Source: Akkermansia muciniphila
GTDB taxonomy: Bacteria; Verrucomicrobiota; Verrucomicrobiia; Verrucomicrobiales; Akkermansiaceae
Direction of reading: 5' to 3'
Length of the DNA stretch: 64,000 bases
NCBI GenBank assembly: GCA_947624785.1
Contig: CANQLV010000010.1
Location: 62,001 to 126,000, forward strand
Below are positions 45,504 through 54,040 of this stretch, in pieces. The position numbers and the translations under genes were made by a program. Each line of letters begins with the position of its first letter. Within the stretch, counting starts at the first letter, position 1. Under the pieces are notes generated by a model that saw only the letters and a list, made by a program, of their open reading frames with translations, did not search any database and had not been told where the DNA came from.

Positions 45504-45926
45504 CTACCTGGCGATTCTGAAGGGACCGCTCAGGCCTACCGGGGATACGGCGGAAGACTCATAGTCCTCTACCTTGTAGGTTCCTTCCATGGCGGAGGTA
45601 AAGGTCATTTCTCCGGAGCTTTTAATGTTCCGGGGATGTTCGCCGTTTTTCTCGGCCAGTGCCATGGAAAACTTGGCGGAAGCGGCACCGGGCGAATAAG
45701 CGTATGTTCCGGAGAAGATGCCGTCACCCGTTTCCAGGGTGCTGGATGAGGTGATTTTGTAGGATACGCCGTGGCCGTCCGTCATGAGGATGGTGCTGCC
45801 TGTTTCCAGTGTCTGCGGCGGAGCCACGGCGGTGAAGTCCGATTTGCCGGAACCGCCGCCACAGGAAGTCAGCAGGCATGCGCAGCCCAGAAGAACGGCG
45901 GTGCGGATTGAGGTCAATGAGTTCAT
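45504..45926 (-). CDS. Lipoprotein of unknown function
   Basis: A 140-aa lipoprotein with lipobox LLTSC followed by a Gly/Ser linker (GGGSGKSDF). The mature part is a small beta-rich domain (ETGSTILMTDGHGVSYKITS, GTYAYSPGAASAKFSMALAE). Similar short lipoproteins that contain a beta-strand repeat are common in Akkermansia, but no named family is recognised. It lies downstream of the autotransporter gene on the same strand, separated by a terminator. Confidence 0.8.
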   Translation of the reverse strand: MNSLTSIRTAVLLGCACLLTSCGGGSGKSDFTAVAPPQTLETGSTILMTDGHGVSYKITSSSTLETGDGIFSGTYAYSPGAASAKFSMALAEKNGEHPRNIKSSGEMTFTSAMEGTYKVEDYESSAVSPVGLSGPFRIAR

Positions 45927-45946
45927 GAAAAAGAACCTGCAGGGTT

Positions 45947-45985
45947 AAAAATGGCCTTCCCGGCCGGGTAGCGGGCCGGGAAGGC
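45947..45985 (-). terminator. Terminator of the autotransporter gene
   Basis: 12-bp stem GCCTTCCCGGCC/GGCCGGGAAGGC (45954-45965 with 45974-45985), then ATTTTT on the minus strand, 16 bp after the stop codon. Confidence 0.85.
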
Positions 45986-46000
45986 GGGAACGGGGTTCCG

Positions 46001-49000
46001 TTAGAACGAGTAGCTGACGGAGCCGTTGATTCCCTGGGCTGTCAGGCCGGCGCGGCTTTCCAGGGAGTACCCGAGACGGGCGCCCCAGCGGCTGCCGAAG
46101 GTGGCGCTGACTCCTGCGTTGAGGCGCAGGGCCGTGCGGCCCTTATTGACGCCGCGGGCCGTCCAGGAGCCCAGATCGCTGCCGACCGTTCCCTTGGGAT
46201 TGATGCGGCTGAGATCCTGCGCCACGGCTACCGTGATGCCGGGCGTCAGCGTAGTTTTGGAACCCACGGCAAAGGTGCGGGACACGCTAATGCCTGCGGG
46301 GAGAGTCCAGTTCTGGGCCCGGGCTCCGCTGAAGGTGCGTGCCAGGTCGCCGTGTTCGGTGAAGCTGTCCGTCTTCCCGGTCATGAATTCCAGCCCGGCA
46401 AAGGGCGCGATGACCAGCTTGTTCTCCAGTTCTTCCGTCCAGGTGGCGTAAACGGCCGCTCCGAAGGAGTCCGCGTCAAACTCTCCGTGGGCGGAGGTAT
46501 CCGCTACGCGGGCGTTTCCGTCAAAGGAGGTGGTTCCGAAGGCGGCGTATCCGTCCAGGGCCAGTTTCTTGTTCCGGGAGGGAGTATAGCGGCCGTAGGC
46601 CATGGCCATGAAGGAATCCGCATCATAGCTGGAGAATCCTCCCTTGTCCTGGAAGGTGCCGAAGGATTGGCCGAGGGCCACCCCCGCCAGAGCGGAAGAG
46701 GAGAACTTGAAGTCCGCGCCGACGGCATAGCCGCCCGCATCGTACTTGTAACCGTCAATGCCGTGGCGCGCATTCTGGTCCGTCCAGGACCCCAGTCCTC
46801 CAATCCATACGGAGCCGCGGCCGGAGGCAACGGGAGCCATGGCGATGGGGGAGCCCTTGGCATCCACGGACTGCACCGGCCTGGCGGCCGGGGCGTTCAG
46901 TCCCTGGGCTGCGGAAAGGGCTCCCTGCGTCCGGACAAGGGACGCGAAGCCCTTGAGGGCGTCATTGGAGGCCCAGGCCGCGTTGACCACGGTTTCCCCG
47001 CTGACGGACTGGATCATGGCTGCCGCCGTATCCGCGCCGGAGGTTCCCAGCAGATTTTCAAAGAACCTGTGGGCTGCGGAACCGTCGCGCACGTTCATGC
47101 GGGCCTGCTCCATGCCTGCCGCCACTCCGGAAACGTTGCCGGAATATCCCTGCATGGGGGAAGCCACGCCCTTCATGTTCTGGGACAGCCGGATGGTGCT
47201 GTCCTCATGGACGGCGGCCGTTGTGGAAACGAAGGCGGAGTTGAACAGGGGCAGTTCTTCCGCATCCGCTCCGGTAATGGTGACGTTGTCCACGGAGGAG
47301 ACGCCGGAGGCCGTGTGGGTAAGATCCCGGCCGTTGCCCGCTTCATCAATGCTCCAGAGCTTGACGGAGGAATGGTCGTTGAACGTGATGTCGTTGAGCA
47401 GCAGGGAAGCTCCTTCCCCCACCTCAACCACGGCGTTGCCGTTGAGTTCCAGCGTATCGCCGGCCAGGGTGGAATTGTCCGTCAGGATGATGCCCTTGCC
47501 GTTGATTTCATAGTCCGTCAGGTCTTCCACGCCCAGTTGGGCTCCTTCCAGGACAAGCTCGTTGTCAATTTCGGCCGCATGCCCCACGATCAGGGAACCG
47601 GCTCCGGCCCCCTGGAGGAAGTCGCCGCCGAATCCGTTGTCTTCCTGGTCCCTGCCGCCATAGAGCAGGTTACCGCCTCCCAGCTGCACCAGGTTGGCGG
47701 AGCCGCGGATCCGTTCCGGATCGTCATCCAGGGTGAAATAGTCGGCGTCGGAAATGCCGCTGTTAATGACGGTGGTTGCGTCCGCGTCAGTATTGACTAC
47801 GATGGCAGCTCCGTCTTCGGCAAAAATGTCATTGGCTTCACTTCCCGCTGTGTTGTCGCTGAAGAAGGAACCGGAGTCGATGACTAAAAGGCGGTCTTCC
47901 ATCAGGTGAATGGCGCCGCCAAGGCCGCCCGCGGTATTATCCGTGAAAACCGTGTTTTTACCGATCCAGATATTGGCCCCTTCGTTTTCAAAGAGGTCGT
48001 CCACGTTGTCGCCTTCCTGCCAGGCAAGGTTGGTCGTCAGCTCGGAGGCGATGGCGCCCCCGTTGGCTCCGGCCTGGTTGCCGGAGAAGACGGAACCGTT
48101 GCCTACGACGATGTCCAGAACTTCCGTGGTCAGTTTGGAGGTCCGTTCCCCGTCAACGTAGGTGATCGCCTCGGCGATGTTGTTCTGGGCGAAAACGGCG
48201 CCTCCGGAACCAGTGGCCGAGTTGTCGATGAAGCGGTTGTTTTCTCCGATCACGATGTCTCCGTGCGCGTAAAGGGCTCCTCCCCGGGAAATGTCCATGG
48301 CGGCGGATCTGCCCGGCGCCTTGCTGTTCATGAACGTATTGTTGCGGCCCGTGGTGATTTTGTTCTCACGTTCCGTAATGGTGACGGTCCCGTTGAGGAT
48401 GTCCCCGTTTTCATCCGTGTCCCTGATGCTCGCCTGGACCAGGCTGTTATCCGGGTCGCTGAAGGCGCTCATGTGGTAGACGGAGGCATCTTCCGTTCCC
48501 TGATAGGTGACGTTGTCTCCCAGCGTGATGGTATTTTCCGCCGCTACGGTGGTCATGGTCAGGGTAACGTTGTTTCCGATGACGATGTTGCCCCCGTAGG
48601 TGCCTTCGCTGTATTCTCCGGAGGCCAGAACGTAATCGCCGTCCGCATTCTGCTTGAGCGTTCCTTCAAAGGAAATGATCCCGCGGGTGGAAACGTCTGC
48701 ATCGTCGATGTCCCCCACCGTATCCGCCGCCCAGATGTCTGCCATCTGGCTGCCGGAAAGGTCGTTGTCCCCCGTGATGGTGGTATTGTCGCCAATGTAG
48801 ATGTCCCCGCCTTCAGTGTAAATGTCCACGTCATTCAGCGTGGAATTGTCGCCGATGGAAACAGTGGCCTGGTCGCCCACGGAGGTGGTCATGTGCACGG
48901 TCCGGGTGCCGTCTTCCCGTTCAAAGATGGAGAGGGAATTCAGTTCCACGGAAATGGCGTCCATCGTGACGGAGGTCAGTTCCGAACCATTTCCTATGAA

Positions 49001-50080
49001 GATGGAGCCTTCGGCATACAGATCATAATTTTCAATGGAGCTGTTGCCGCCGATGAATATGTCCCCGTACAGGCCCATGGATTCCTGAATGCTGGTTCCG
49101 GGCAGGTAGCGGCCCTGGTCGTCCTGCATGGAAATGCCGGACGTGAGAACCAGGGCTCCCGTGGTGATTTCCGCACGGTCCGCGGCGGAAATGTCACTGT
49201 TGTCCCCCAGCAGGATGCTGCCCCCGGTGTAGAGGTCTCCGTCTCCGGCCGTGCTCAGGTCGGTATCAGTCATCGTAACGGCGCCGGCGCTGAAATCGAT
49301 TCCTCCCGTGGCTCCCACGGATTCCGACTTGCCGATCAGGGTAGTGGAATCTTCGTCTTCATAAACGGATGTCGTGTTGACGGCTCCTGTGGATATGAGA
49401 GTGGAATCGGCCAGGGAAATATCTCCATGGGAGACAATTTTACCGCGGACGCCGTCGTTCATGGACAAATCCATTTCATTGATCCGGATGTCTTTTCCCA
49501 GTTCCATGGCAATTTCTCCCGGAGTGTTGGTGACGACCGTGGAGATGACGGCTCCCGTTTCAGGGTCGATTCTTGTCTCTGTGGAGGTGGAATGTCCGGT
49601 GGTAACATCGTTCCGGTTGAGAAGGACGCCGTCTCCCGCCACCAGCTTGTTGCTTTCCAGCACCAGCCATGTGCCGTCCAAGGTGGAGCCGCCTTCTATG
49701 GAGAGGATGTTTCCATTTTCATCCGCTCCGCTGAGCATGCCGTCCGTCATGCTGCCGACCCGGACGGTTCCCGTTCCTTCTACATTCACATTCTCCATGG
49801 AGACTGCGGACATGTCCCCATAATTGAAATTGGAGACGGTGCCGTGGCCGTCCGATTTAATGGTAATGCGGGCATCTGCGGGCAGGGCTTCCAGGGGCGT
49901 TCCCCGGAAGTCAATAGTGCCGGTGATATTGAGCGTGTCTCCATCAGCCAGCTGGTTCCAGGCTTCCTGGAATTCTTCCGGATTGGAAGCGGTGTATTCG
50001 GCCGCGAAAGCCTGGCAGCCGAAGGCGCACATGGCTGTCAGGAGAGCCCGGCGCAGAGGTAGTGGTAAACGAGGATTCAT
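46001..50080 (-). CDS. Large autotransporter with Pmp-like repeats
   Basis: A 1359-aa surface protein. The ATG at 50080 gives a signal peptide (RRALLTAMCAFGCQAFAAE). The long passenger is beta-helix-like and built on a recurring short unit with pattern (I/V)x(I/V/L)G(D/N/E/K)N or GNG: FIGNGSEL, SIGDNSTL, YIGDNTTI, VIGNNVTL, TLGDNVTY, VIGENNRF, VVGNGSVF, WIGKNTVF. At residues about 605-730 the last three units carry FxxN and GGA(I/V) (RFIDNSATGSGGAVFA, VFSGNQAGANGGAI, VFTDNTAGGLGGAI), the hallmark of chlamydial Pmp adhesins. The C-terminal 270-280 residues (from VWIGGLGSWTDQ) form the autotransporter barrel ending GSVSYSF. The upstream region is an apparent invertible element. Confidence 0.93.
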   Translation of the reverse strand: MNPRLPLPLRRALLTAMCAFGCQAFAAEYTASNPEEFQEAWNQLADGDTLNITGTIDFRGTPLEALPADARITIKSDGHGTVSNFNYGDMSAVSMENVNVEGTGTVRVGSMTDGMLSGADENGNILSIEGGSTLDGTWLVLESNKLVAGDGVLLNRNDVTTGHSTSTETRIDPETGAVISTVVTNTPGEIAMELGKDIRINEMDLSMNDGVRGKIVSHGDISLADSTLISTGAVNTTSVYEDEDSTTLIGKSESVGATGGIDFSAGAVTMTDTDLSTAGDGDLYTGGSILLGDNSDISAADRAEITTGALVLTSGISMQDDQGRYLPGTSIQESMGLYGDIFIGGNSSIENYDLYAEGSIFIGNGSELTSVTMDAISVELNSLSIFEREDGTRTVHMTTSVGDQATVSIGDNSTLNDVDIYTEGGDIYIGDNTTITGDNDLSGSQMADIWAADTVGDIDDADVSTRGIISFEGTLKQNADGDYVLASGEYSEGTYGGNIVIGNNVTLTMTTVAAENTITLGDNVTYQGTEDASVYHMSAFSDPDNSLVQASIRDTDENGDILNGTVTITERENKITTGRNNTFMNSKAPGRSAAMDISRGGALYAHGDIVIGENNRFIDNSATGSGGAVFAQNNIAEAITYVDGERTSKLTTEVLDIVVGNGSVFSGNQAGANGGAIASELTTNLAWQEGDNVDDLFENEGANIWIGKNTVFTDNTAGGLGGAIHLMEDRLLVIDSGSFFSDNTAGSEANDIFAEDGAAIVVNTDADATTVINSGISDADYFTLDDDPERIRGSANLVQLGGGNLLYGGRDQEDNGFGGDFLQGAGAGSLIVGHAAEIDNELVLEGAQLGVEDLTDYEINGKGIILTDNSTLAGDTLELNGNAVVEVGEGASLLLNDITFNDHSSVKLWSIDEAGNGRDLTHTASGVSSVDNVTITGADAEELPLFNSAFVSTTAAVHEDSTIRLSQNMKGVASPMQGYSGNVSGVAAGMEQARMNVRDGSAAHRFFENLLGTSGADTAAAMIQSVSGETVVNAAWASNDALKGFASLVRTQGALSAAQGLNAPAARPVQSVDAKGSPIAMAPVASGRGSVWIGGLGSWTDQNARHGIDGYKYDAGGYAVGADFKFSSSALAGVALGQSFGTFQDKGGFSSYDADSFMAMAYGRYTPSRNKKLALDGYAAFGTTSFDGNARVADTSAHGEFDADSFGAAVYATWTEELENKLVIAPFAGLEFMTGKTDSFTEHGDLARTFSGARAQNWTLPAGISVSRTFAVGSKTTLTPGITVAVAQDLSRINPKGTVGSDLGSWTARGVNKGRTALRLNAGVSATFGSRWGARLGYSLESRAGLTAQGINGSVSYSF

Positions 50081-50149
50081 GATTTGGTATGTTTGTATTC
50101 GTCGGGAAGAAAAGGGATAGAAATGCCTTTTTCTTTCCAACACCTACAT

Positions 50150-50167
50150 ACAGGATTGCCAATCCTG
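50150..50167 (+). repeat. Left inverted repeat of a putative invertible segment
   Basis: ACAGGATTGCCAATCCTG is the exact reverse complement of 50342-50359. The repeat is itself two 8-bp arms CAGGATTG/CAATCCTG around a single base (C here, G in the other copy). It lies 70 bp before the autotransporter start codon. Confidence 0.9.
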
Positions 50168-50341
50168 TGTTCATGAATGCATTTGATTCGTTTACATATT
50201 GTTAGAAAAATTCACGCTCCTTCTTTCCGGGAGAGGACATTGATAGTTTAAAGTCTAACAAATAGATTGAAATTTGTACATGGTGAATTAATTCTAAAAA
50301 CGCTATAAAATATGAAATATTGTAGTTTTTTTACTTGCTAT
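50168..50341. promoter_or_regulatory. Putative invertible promoter segment
   Basis: 174 bp of AT-rich DNA between the two inverted repeats, with the autotransporter gene to the left and the recombinase gene to the right. No protein is coded. A TATAAA (50304-50309) could be a rightward -10 in the present orientation; no clear leftward promoter was found. If promoter activity lies in this segment, inversion would switch which side is transcribed. Confidence 0.7.
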
Positions 50342-50359
50342 CAGGATTGGCAATCCTGT
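50342..50359 (-). repeat. Right inverted repeat of a putative invertible segment
   Basis: CAGGATTGGCAATCCTGT, reverse complement identical to 50150-50167 over 18 bp. It lies 37 bp before the preferred recombinase ATG and overlaps a GTG at 50358 that could also be read as its start. Confidence 0.9.
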
Positions 50360-50396
50360 GACGCATAAAACATTATTTTACAATTATATTACTGGA

Positions 50397-51458
50397 ATGA
50401 GGGAACATGTGGAAAATCACGCCGAATATTTGGTGGCGGAAATGTTGTTGAAAGGCAGCGGGCTGAACATGGTGGAGGCGGCTACCCTGGCTCTGGAACT
50501 GATGCAGCGTTGTGGCGGCTCCCGGTGCAGCATGCGCCGCGCCAGAAAAGCCATTGAGCTGGGAGCGGAGGAGTTGAAAAACGGAGAACAAACGGTATCT
50601 TTTAAGGTTGCCGTAGCCGAAACGCTGAGGATGAAATGCGGCCGGCGGCCCACCACCCTGCGGGATATCAGGTACTTTACCGGCGCGCTGATGCGCAGAT
50701 GCCCGGAATTGAAGCACTTTCCGGTCAGGAAACTGACTCCGGAACATTGCTCGCGTTTTCTGGAATCCGCCTTTTCTTCGGGCAGGCAGCGCTACAAGGC
50801 GCGGGCTGTGATGAGCGGGGTTATGAGCCTTTCCCTGCGTCGCGGGTGGTGCGGAGAAAATCCCCTGGTCCGGGTGGATGCCCCATCCTTCCGTGAGCAG
50901 GTCATTGCCGTGCTGGAGCCAGGGGAGATAAAATGCCTGAGGAGTGTGGCGGAATCTCTCGAATTCCGTGATTGCGCTCCTGCCGTCTGGATCATGATGT
51001 ATGCCGGGATCCGTCCGGGAGAAGTGGCACGCCTCCGGTGGAGCGACGTAGATTTGGAAGAAAGGGTGATTTCCGTAAGACCGTTGGCGAGCAAGACGGG
51101 CGGTGTGCGCCATGTTACTGTCCATCCCGTGCTTGAGCGGCTTTTGGCGGGGTACGGTGTTCAGGAGCGCCACAAGCCTTTATGCCCTCCGAACTGGCCG
51201 TTGCGATGGAGGCAGTTCAGAAAAAAAGCAGGGTGGGGAAGGGGCGGCAGATTCGGTGCATGGAGGCCGGACGTTCTGCGGCATACATACGCTTCCTACC
51301 ATGCCAAATGGTTCAGGGATTTTCCTCTTCTCCAGATGGAAATGGGGCACCGTTCCTCCGCCCTGCTGCGGGCACGGTATTTGAATATGGAGGGAGTAAG
51401 CCGTGACAGGGCAAGGCTGTTCTGGGAAGTGCCGGAGAAAAAGGAGCCTCATGGATAG
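50397..51458 (+). CDS. Tyrosine recombinase, probable invertase
   Basis: A 353-aa site-specific recombinase. The C-terminal catalytic domain shows the first Arg (MYAGIRPGEVARLRW), the Lys of the beta-hairpin (ASKTGGVRHV), the second box DVLRHTYASY (Arg present; the preceding His position is Asp), MGHRSS and the nucleophile Tyr in LRARYLNME. The N-terminal part has the helical core-binding domain. An open frame reaches back to a GTG at 50358, but this lies inside the inverted repeat, so I use the ATG at 50397. No excisionase, phage or conjugation gene is nearby, which favours a local invertase over a prophage integrase. Confidence 0.88.
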   Translation: MREHVENHAEYLVAEMLLKGSGLNMVEAATLALELMQRCGGSRCSMRRARKAIELGAEELKNGEQTVSFKVAVAETLRMKCGRRPTTLRDIRYFTGALMRRCPELKHFPVRKLTPEHCSRFLESAFSSGRQRYKARAVMSGVMSLSLRRGWCGENPLVRVDAPSFREQVIAVLEPGEIKCLRSVAESLEFRDCAPAVWIMMYAGIRPGEVARLRWSDVDLEERVISVRPLASKTGGVRHVTVHPVLERLLAGYGVQERHKPLCPPNWPLRWRQFRKKAGWGRGGRFGAWRPDVLRHTYASYHAKWFRDFPLLQMEMGHRSSALLRARYLNMEGVSRDRARLFWEVPEKKEPHG

Positions 51459-51661
51459 GAGAATTTCCTGCCTGCTCCGGGCGTTTTTGCCGTGCCCGGC
51501 CTGGGAACGGCGCTGAATGAAACAGGGCGGCAACAACGCACGGCCTTGCGGTAGCCTTGCCGTGATCTCTGTAAATGAAGCCTTTCCTGCCGGGGCGGAT
51601 CAAGAACAGGTCACTGGTTTTTTCCGGGTGGTGCCGGAAAGTATGGAAGAGGGCCGTGGGC

Positions 51662-52588
51662 TTATTCCCTGGGCAGGAAATAGCCGCGCTGTTTTTCGGA
51701 GATGGGCATGCCCAGGCGTTCCATGACGGCCAGCATGTCTTCCCAGACCTTGCGTTTTTCCCGCGGGCTGTCCGATCTCAGCAGGTAGCTGGGGTGGTAG
51801 GTGACGCGCACGGGAATGCCGTTGAGGTCGTGGAACCTGCCGCGCATGGAGCTGACGGAGCCCTGTACACCCAGCAGCCCCACGGCGGCTGTCCCGCCAA
51901 GGGCTACGATCATCTTCGGCTGGATGACCTGGATTTCATGCATGATGATGGGCAGGCAGGCTTCAATTTCTTCCGGCGTGGGGGCGCGGTTGTTGGTCCG
52001 CTGGTTAGGCAGCGCAGGGCGGAATTTGACGATGTTGGAGATGTAGACCATGTCTCTGGAGAGCCCCATGGCCTTCAATATCTGGTTGAGCTTTTCCCCG
52101 GCGCGGCCCACAAAGGGCTCCTGCTGCACTTCTTCATAATAGCCCGGCGCTTCCCCGATGAGCATGAGCTCCGTATGGGGATTGCCCGTCGCAAAGACCA
52201 TGGTGTCCCGCAGGGAATTGAGCTCCCGCGCCGGCTGCCAGTTCTGCGCCAGGTCCCGCAGGTATTGCAGCTTGTCTTCCATCGTCCCTTCCGGAAGAGC
52301 GACGGTGGAGGCCGGTTCCCGGCTCTCCGGAAAGAGCTCCGGCGGTTCCGGCGCCCCGGAAGATACGGGGGCCGGGGCAGCTTGCGGCTGGGGCGGCGGT
52401 TCCGGAGAAGCGGAGGGAGGGGGTGGCGCTGCGGGAACGGCAGCGGCGGCGCGGCTTCCCTGTTTGGCGGTCACGTACCACGTCCTGAGAACGTTTCTGG
52501 CTTCATCCGTCAGGCTCGTGCGCGTTGTTCCCTGCTGGAGCAGGGAATCGAGATAATGGCGGAAAAGGCTGTTCGGCGTGGCGGTCAT
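51662..52588 (-). CDS. Family-4-like uracil-DNA glycosylase lacking the N-terminal Cys pair
   Basis: A 308-aa protein; the C-terminal 200 residues are a uracil-DNA glycosylase domain with GEAPGYYEE, PFVGRAGEKLNQIL, YISNIVKFRPALPNQR and the motif TYHPSYLLR. It should remove uracil from DNA. Family-4 enzymes bind a [4Fe-4S] cluster with four Cys, the first two in a CxxC just before the core. Here that place reads NWQPARELNSLRDTMVFATG without Cys, and only one Cys (EEIEACLPII) remains in the right half. The N-terminal 100 residues are a short helical part and a long Pro/Ala-rich linker. It is convergent with the recombinase gene. Confidence 0.88.
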   Translation of the reverse strand: MTATPNSLFRHYLDSLLQQGTTRTSLTDEARNVLRTWYVTAKQGSRAAAAVPAAPPPPSASPEPPPQPQAAPAPVSSGAPEPPELFPESREPASTVALPEGTMEDKLQYLRDLAQNWQPARELNSLRDTMVFATGNPHTELMLIGEAPGYYEEVQQEPFVGRAGEKLNQILKAMGLSRDMVYISNIVKFRPALPNQRTNNRAPTPEEIEACLPIIMHEIQVIQPKMIVALGGTAAVGLLGVQGSVSSMRGRFHDLNGIPVRVTYHPSYLLRSDSPREKRKVWEDMLAVMERLGMPISEKQRGYFLPRE

Positions 52589-52796
52589 GGGAGGATAAGG
52601 CCAGATTAGTCCACGGGAGGCCGTCTGTCACGATGATTTGCAAGGGCCCTTCTTTCTTCATGGAACGCTCCGTTCCGGGGAATGACACGGTAAAAGATGG
52701 AATCCTTTGTAAAGGAAGAGGCAAATTGGTCCCTCCGGTTCAGGCGTGAAAATGGCCTTGAGGAGCCGGCTCTCTCAAATTTTATTTAGTTTTCCT

Positions 52797-53933
52797 ATGT
52801 CTTTTTCTGAAGAATTAAACGGTCTGATGGACCATCCCTCTTCCCTGGTGCGCCGTTTCATGGCGTTGCTGGAACCGGTGGACGACGCCCGCCTGGAGGC
52901 GATGGCGCAGGAGAGCCGCCGCCTGACGCGCCTGCATTTCGGCCGGACCATCCGCCTGTTCGCTCCCATTTACCTGTCCAATGAATGCATCAATAATTGC
53001 AAGTACTGCGGTTTTTCCCGGGACAATCCCATCATCCGCACCACCCTTACGGTGGATGAAGTGGTGCAGGAGGCCCGCTACCTGCACGGGCTGGGCCTGC
53101 GCAGCATTCTGCTGGTGGCCGGGGAGCATCCCAAGTTCGTTTCCGACGGGTACATGCAGGAATGCCTGGATGCGCTGCATTCCTTCATCCCCTCCCTGGG
53201 GCTGGAAATAGGACCGCTGCCGGACGACCGCTATGCGGAGATCGTCCACCACGGGGCGGAACAACTGGCCGTGTACCAGGAGACCTACGACCGGGAGGTG
53301 TATGAAACGCTGCACACGGCGGGCATGAAGAAGAATTTCAATTGGAGGCTGGATTGCCCGGAACGCGCCTACCAGGGCGGCTTCCGCCGCATCCAGATAG
53401 GCGCCCTCTTCGGCCTGTCCCCCTGGCGGCGGGAAGCCATGGCGCTCGCCGCCCATCTGGATTATCTGCAGAAGCATTGCTGGAAGTCCGCGCTTTCCGT
53501 GGCGTTCCCGCGCATGCGCCCCTACGCCGGGAATTACGAGTATGAACCCGATCCGGATTTGATGCTGGATGACCGCCATTTTGTCCAGCTCATGGCCGCG
53601 CTGCGCATCTGCTTCCCCAAAATAGGGATGTCCGTCAGCACCCGTGAACCCGCGCCGATGAGGGATGCCCTGATGCATTTGGGCATGACCCACATGTCCG
53701 CCATCGCCCGTACGGAGCCGGGGGGGTACACGGGGGTGGGAACGGCCACCGCCCATTTGACGGTGCGGGGAAACCAGGTGGACCTTCCCGAGGACCGGAA
53801 AGGGCGCTGCAAGGCAACCGAGCAGTTTGAGATTTCCGACCAGCGCACTCCGGAACAGGTGGTCGGCGCCATCCGGAACGCAGGCCTGGAGCCTGTCTGG
53901 AAGGACTGGGACGCCGCGCTGGATGTGGTGTAA
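52797..53933 (+). CDS. thiH: 2-iminoacetate synthase
   Basis: A radical-SAM enzyme that cleaves tyrosine to dehydroglycine for the thiazole part of thiamine. The radical-SAM motif is CINNCKYCGF (C-x3-C-x2-C). Further typical ThiH segments are GLRSILLVAGEHP, LAVYQETYDREVYETLH and FPRMRPYAGNY. The ATG at 52797 gives 378 aa, the common length. A frame-consistent upstream ATG at 52746 has no homology. No thiazole partner genes (thiG, thiS, thiF) and no TPP riboswitch pattern were found here. Confidence 0.95.
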   Translation: MSFSEELNGLMDHPSSLVRRFMALLEPVDDARLEAMAQESRRLTRLHFGRTIRLFAPIYLSNECINNCKYCGFSRDNPIIRTTLTVDEVVQEARYLHGLGLRSILLVAGEHPKFVSDGYMQECLDALHSFIPSLGLEIGPLPDDRYAEIVHHGAEQLAVYQETYDREVYETLHTAGMKKNFNWRLDCPERAYQGGFRRIQIGALFGLSPWRREAMALAAHLDYLQKHCWKSALSVAFPRMRPYAGNYEYEPDPDLMLDDRHFVQLMAALRICFPKIGMSVSTREPAPMRDALMHLGMTHMSAIARTEPGGYTGVGTATAHLTVRGNQVDLPEDRKGRCKATEQFEISDQRTPEQVVGAIRNAGLEPVWKDWDAALDVV

Positions 53934-54040
53934 AGGGTGTCCGGATGCCCGGCGGCCGCGCCGCGGAATGACAGCCATACTTGCGTGATGCTGTGATGGA
54001 GCATTGACGGCATGCCCCGTCTGTCATATTTCCGGGGACG

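Noticed and set aside
47906..50062. Long open frame (718 codons) antisense to the autotransporter gene
   Set aside because: The minus-strand frame has a signal peptide, repeats and barrel; the other is a composition artefact.
50397..51458. Recombinase as a prophage or genomic-island integrase
   Set aside because: No phage or conjugation genes, no tRNA and no direct repeats nearby; the inverted repeats beside it fit a local invertase better.
52589..52796. Possible TPP riboswitch upstream of thiH
   Set aside because: The conserved CUGAGA and GAACCUGAU-type segments are not present.
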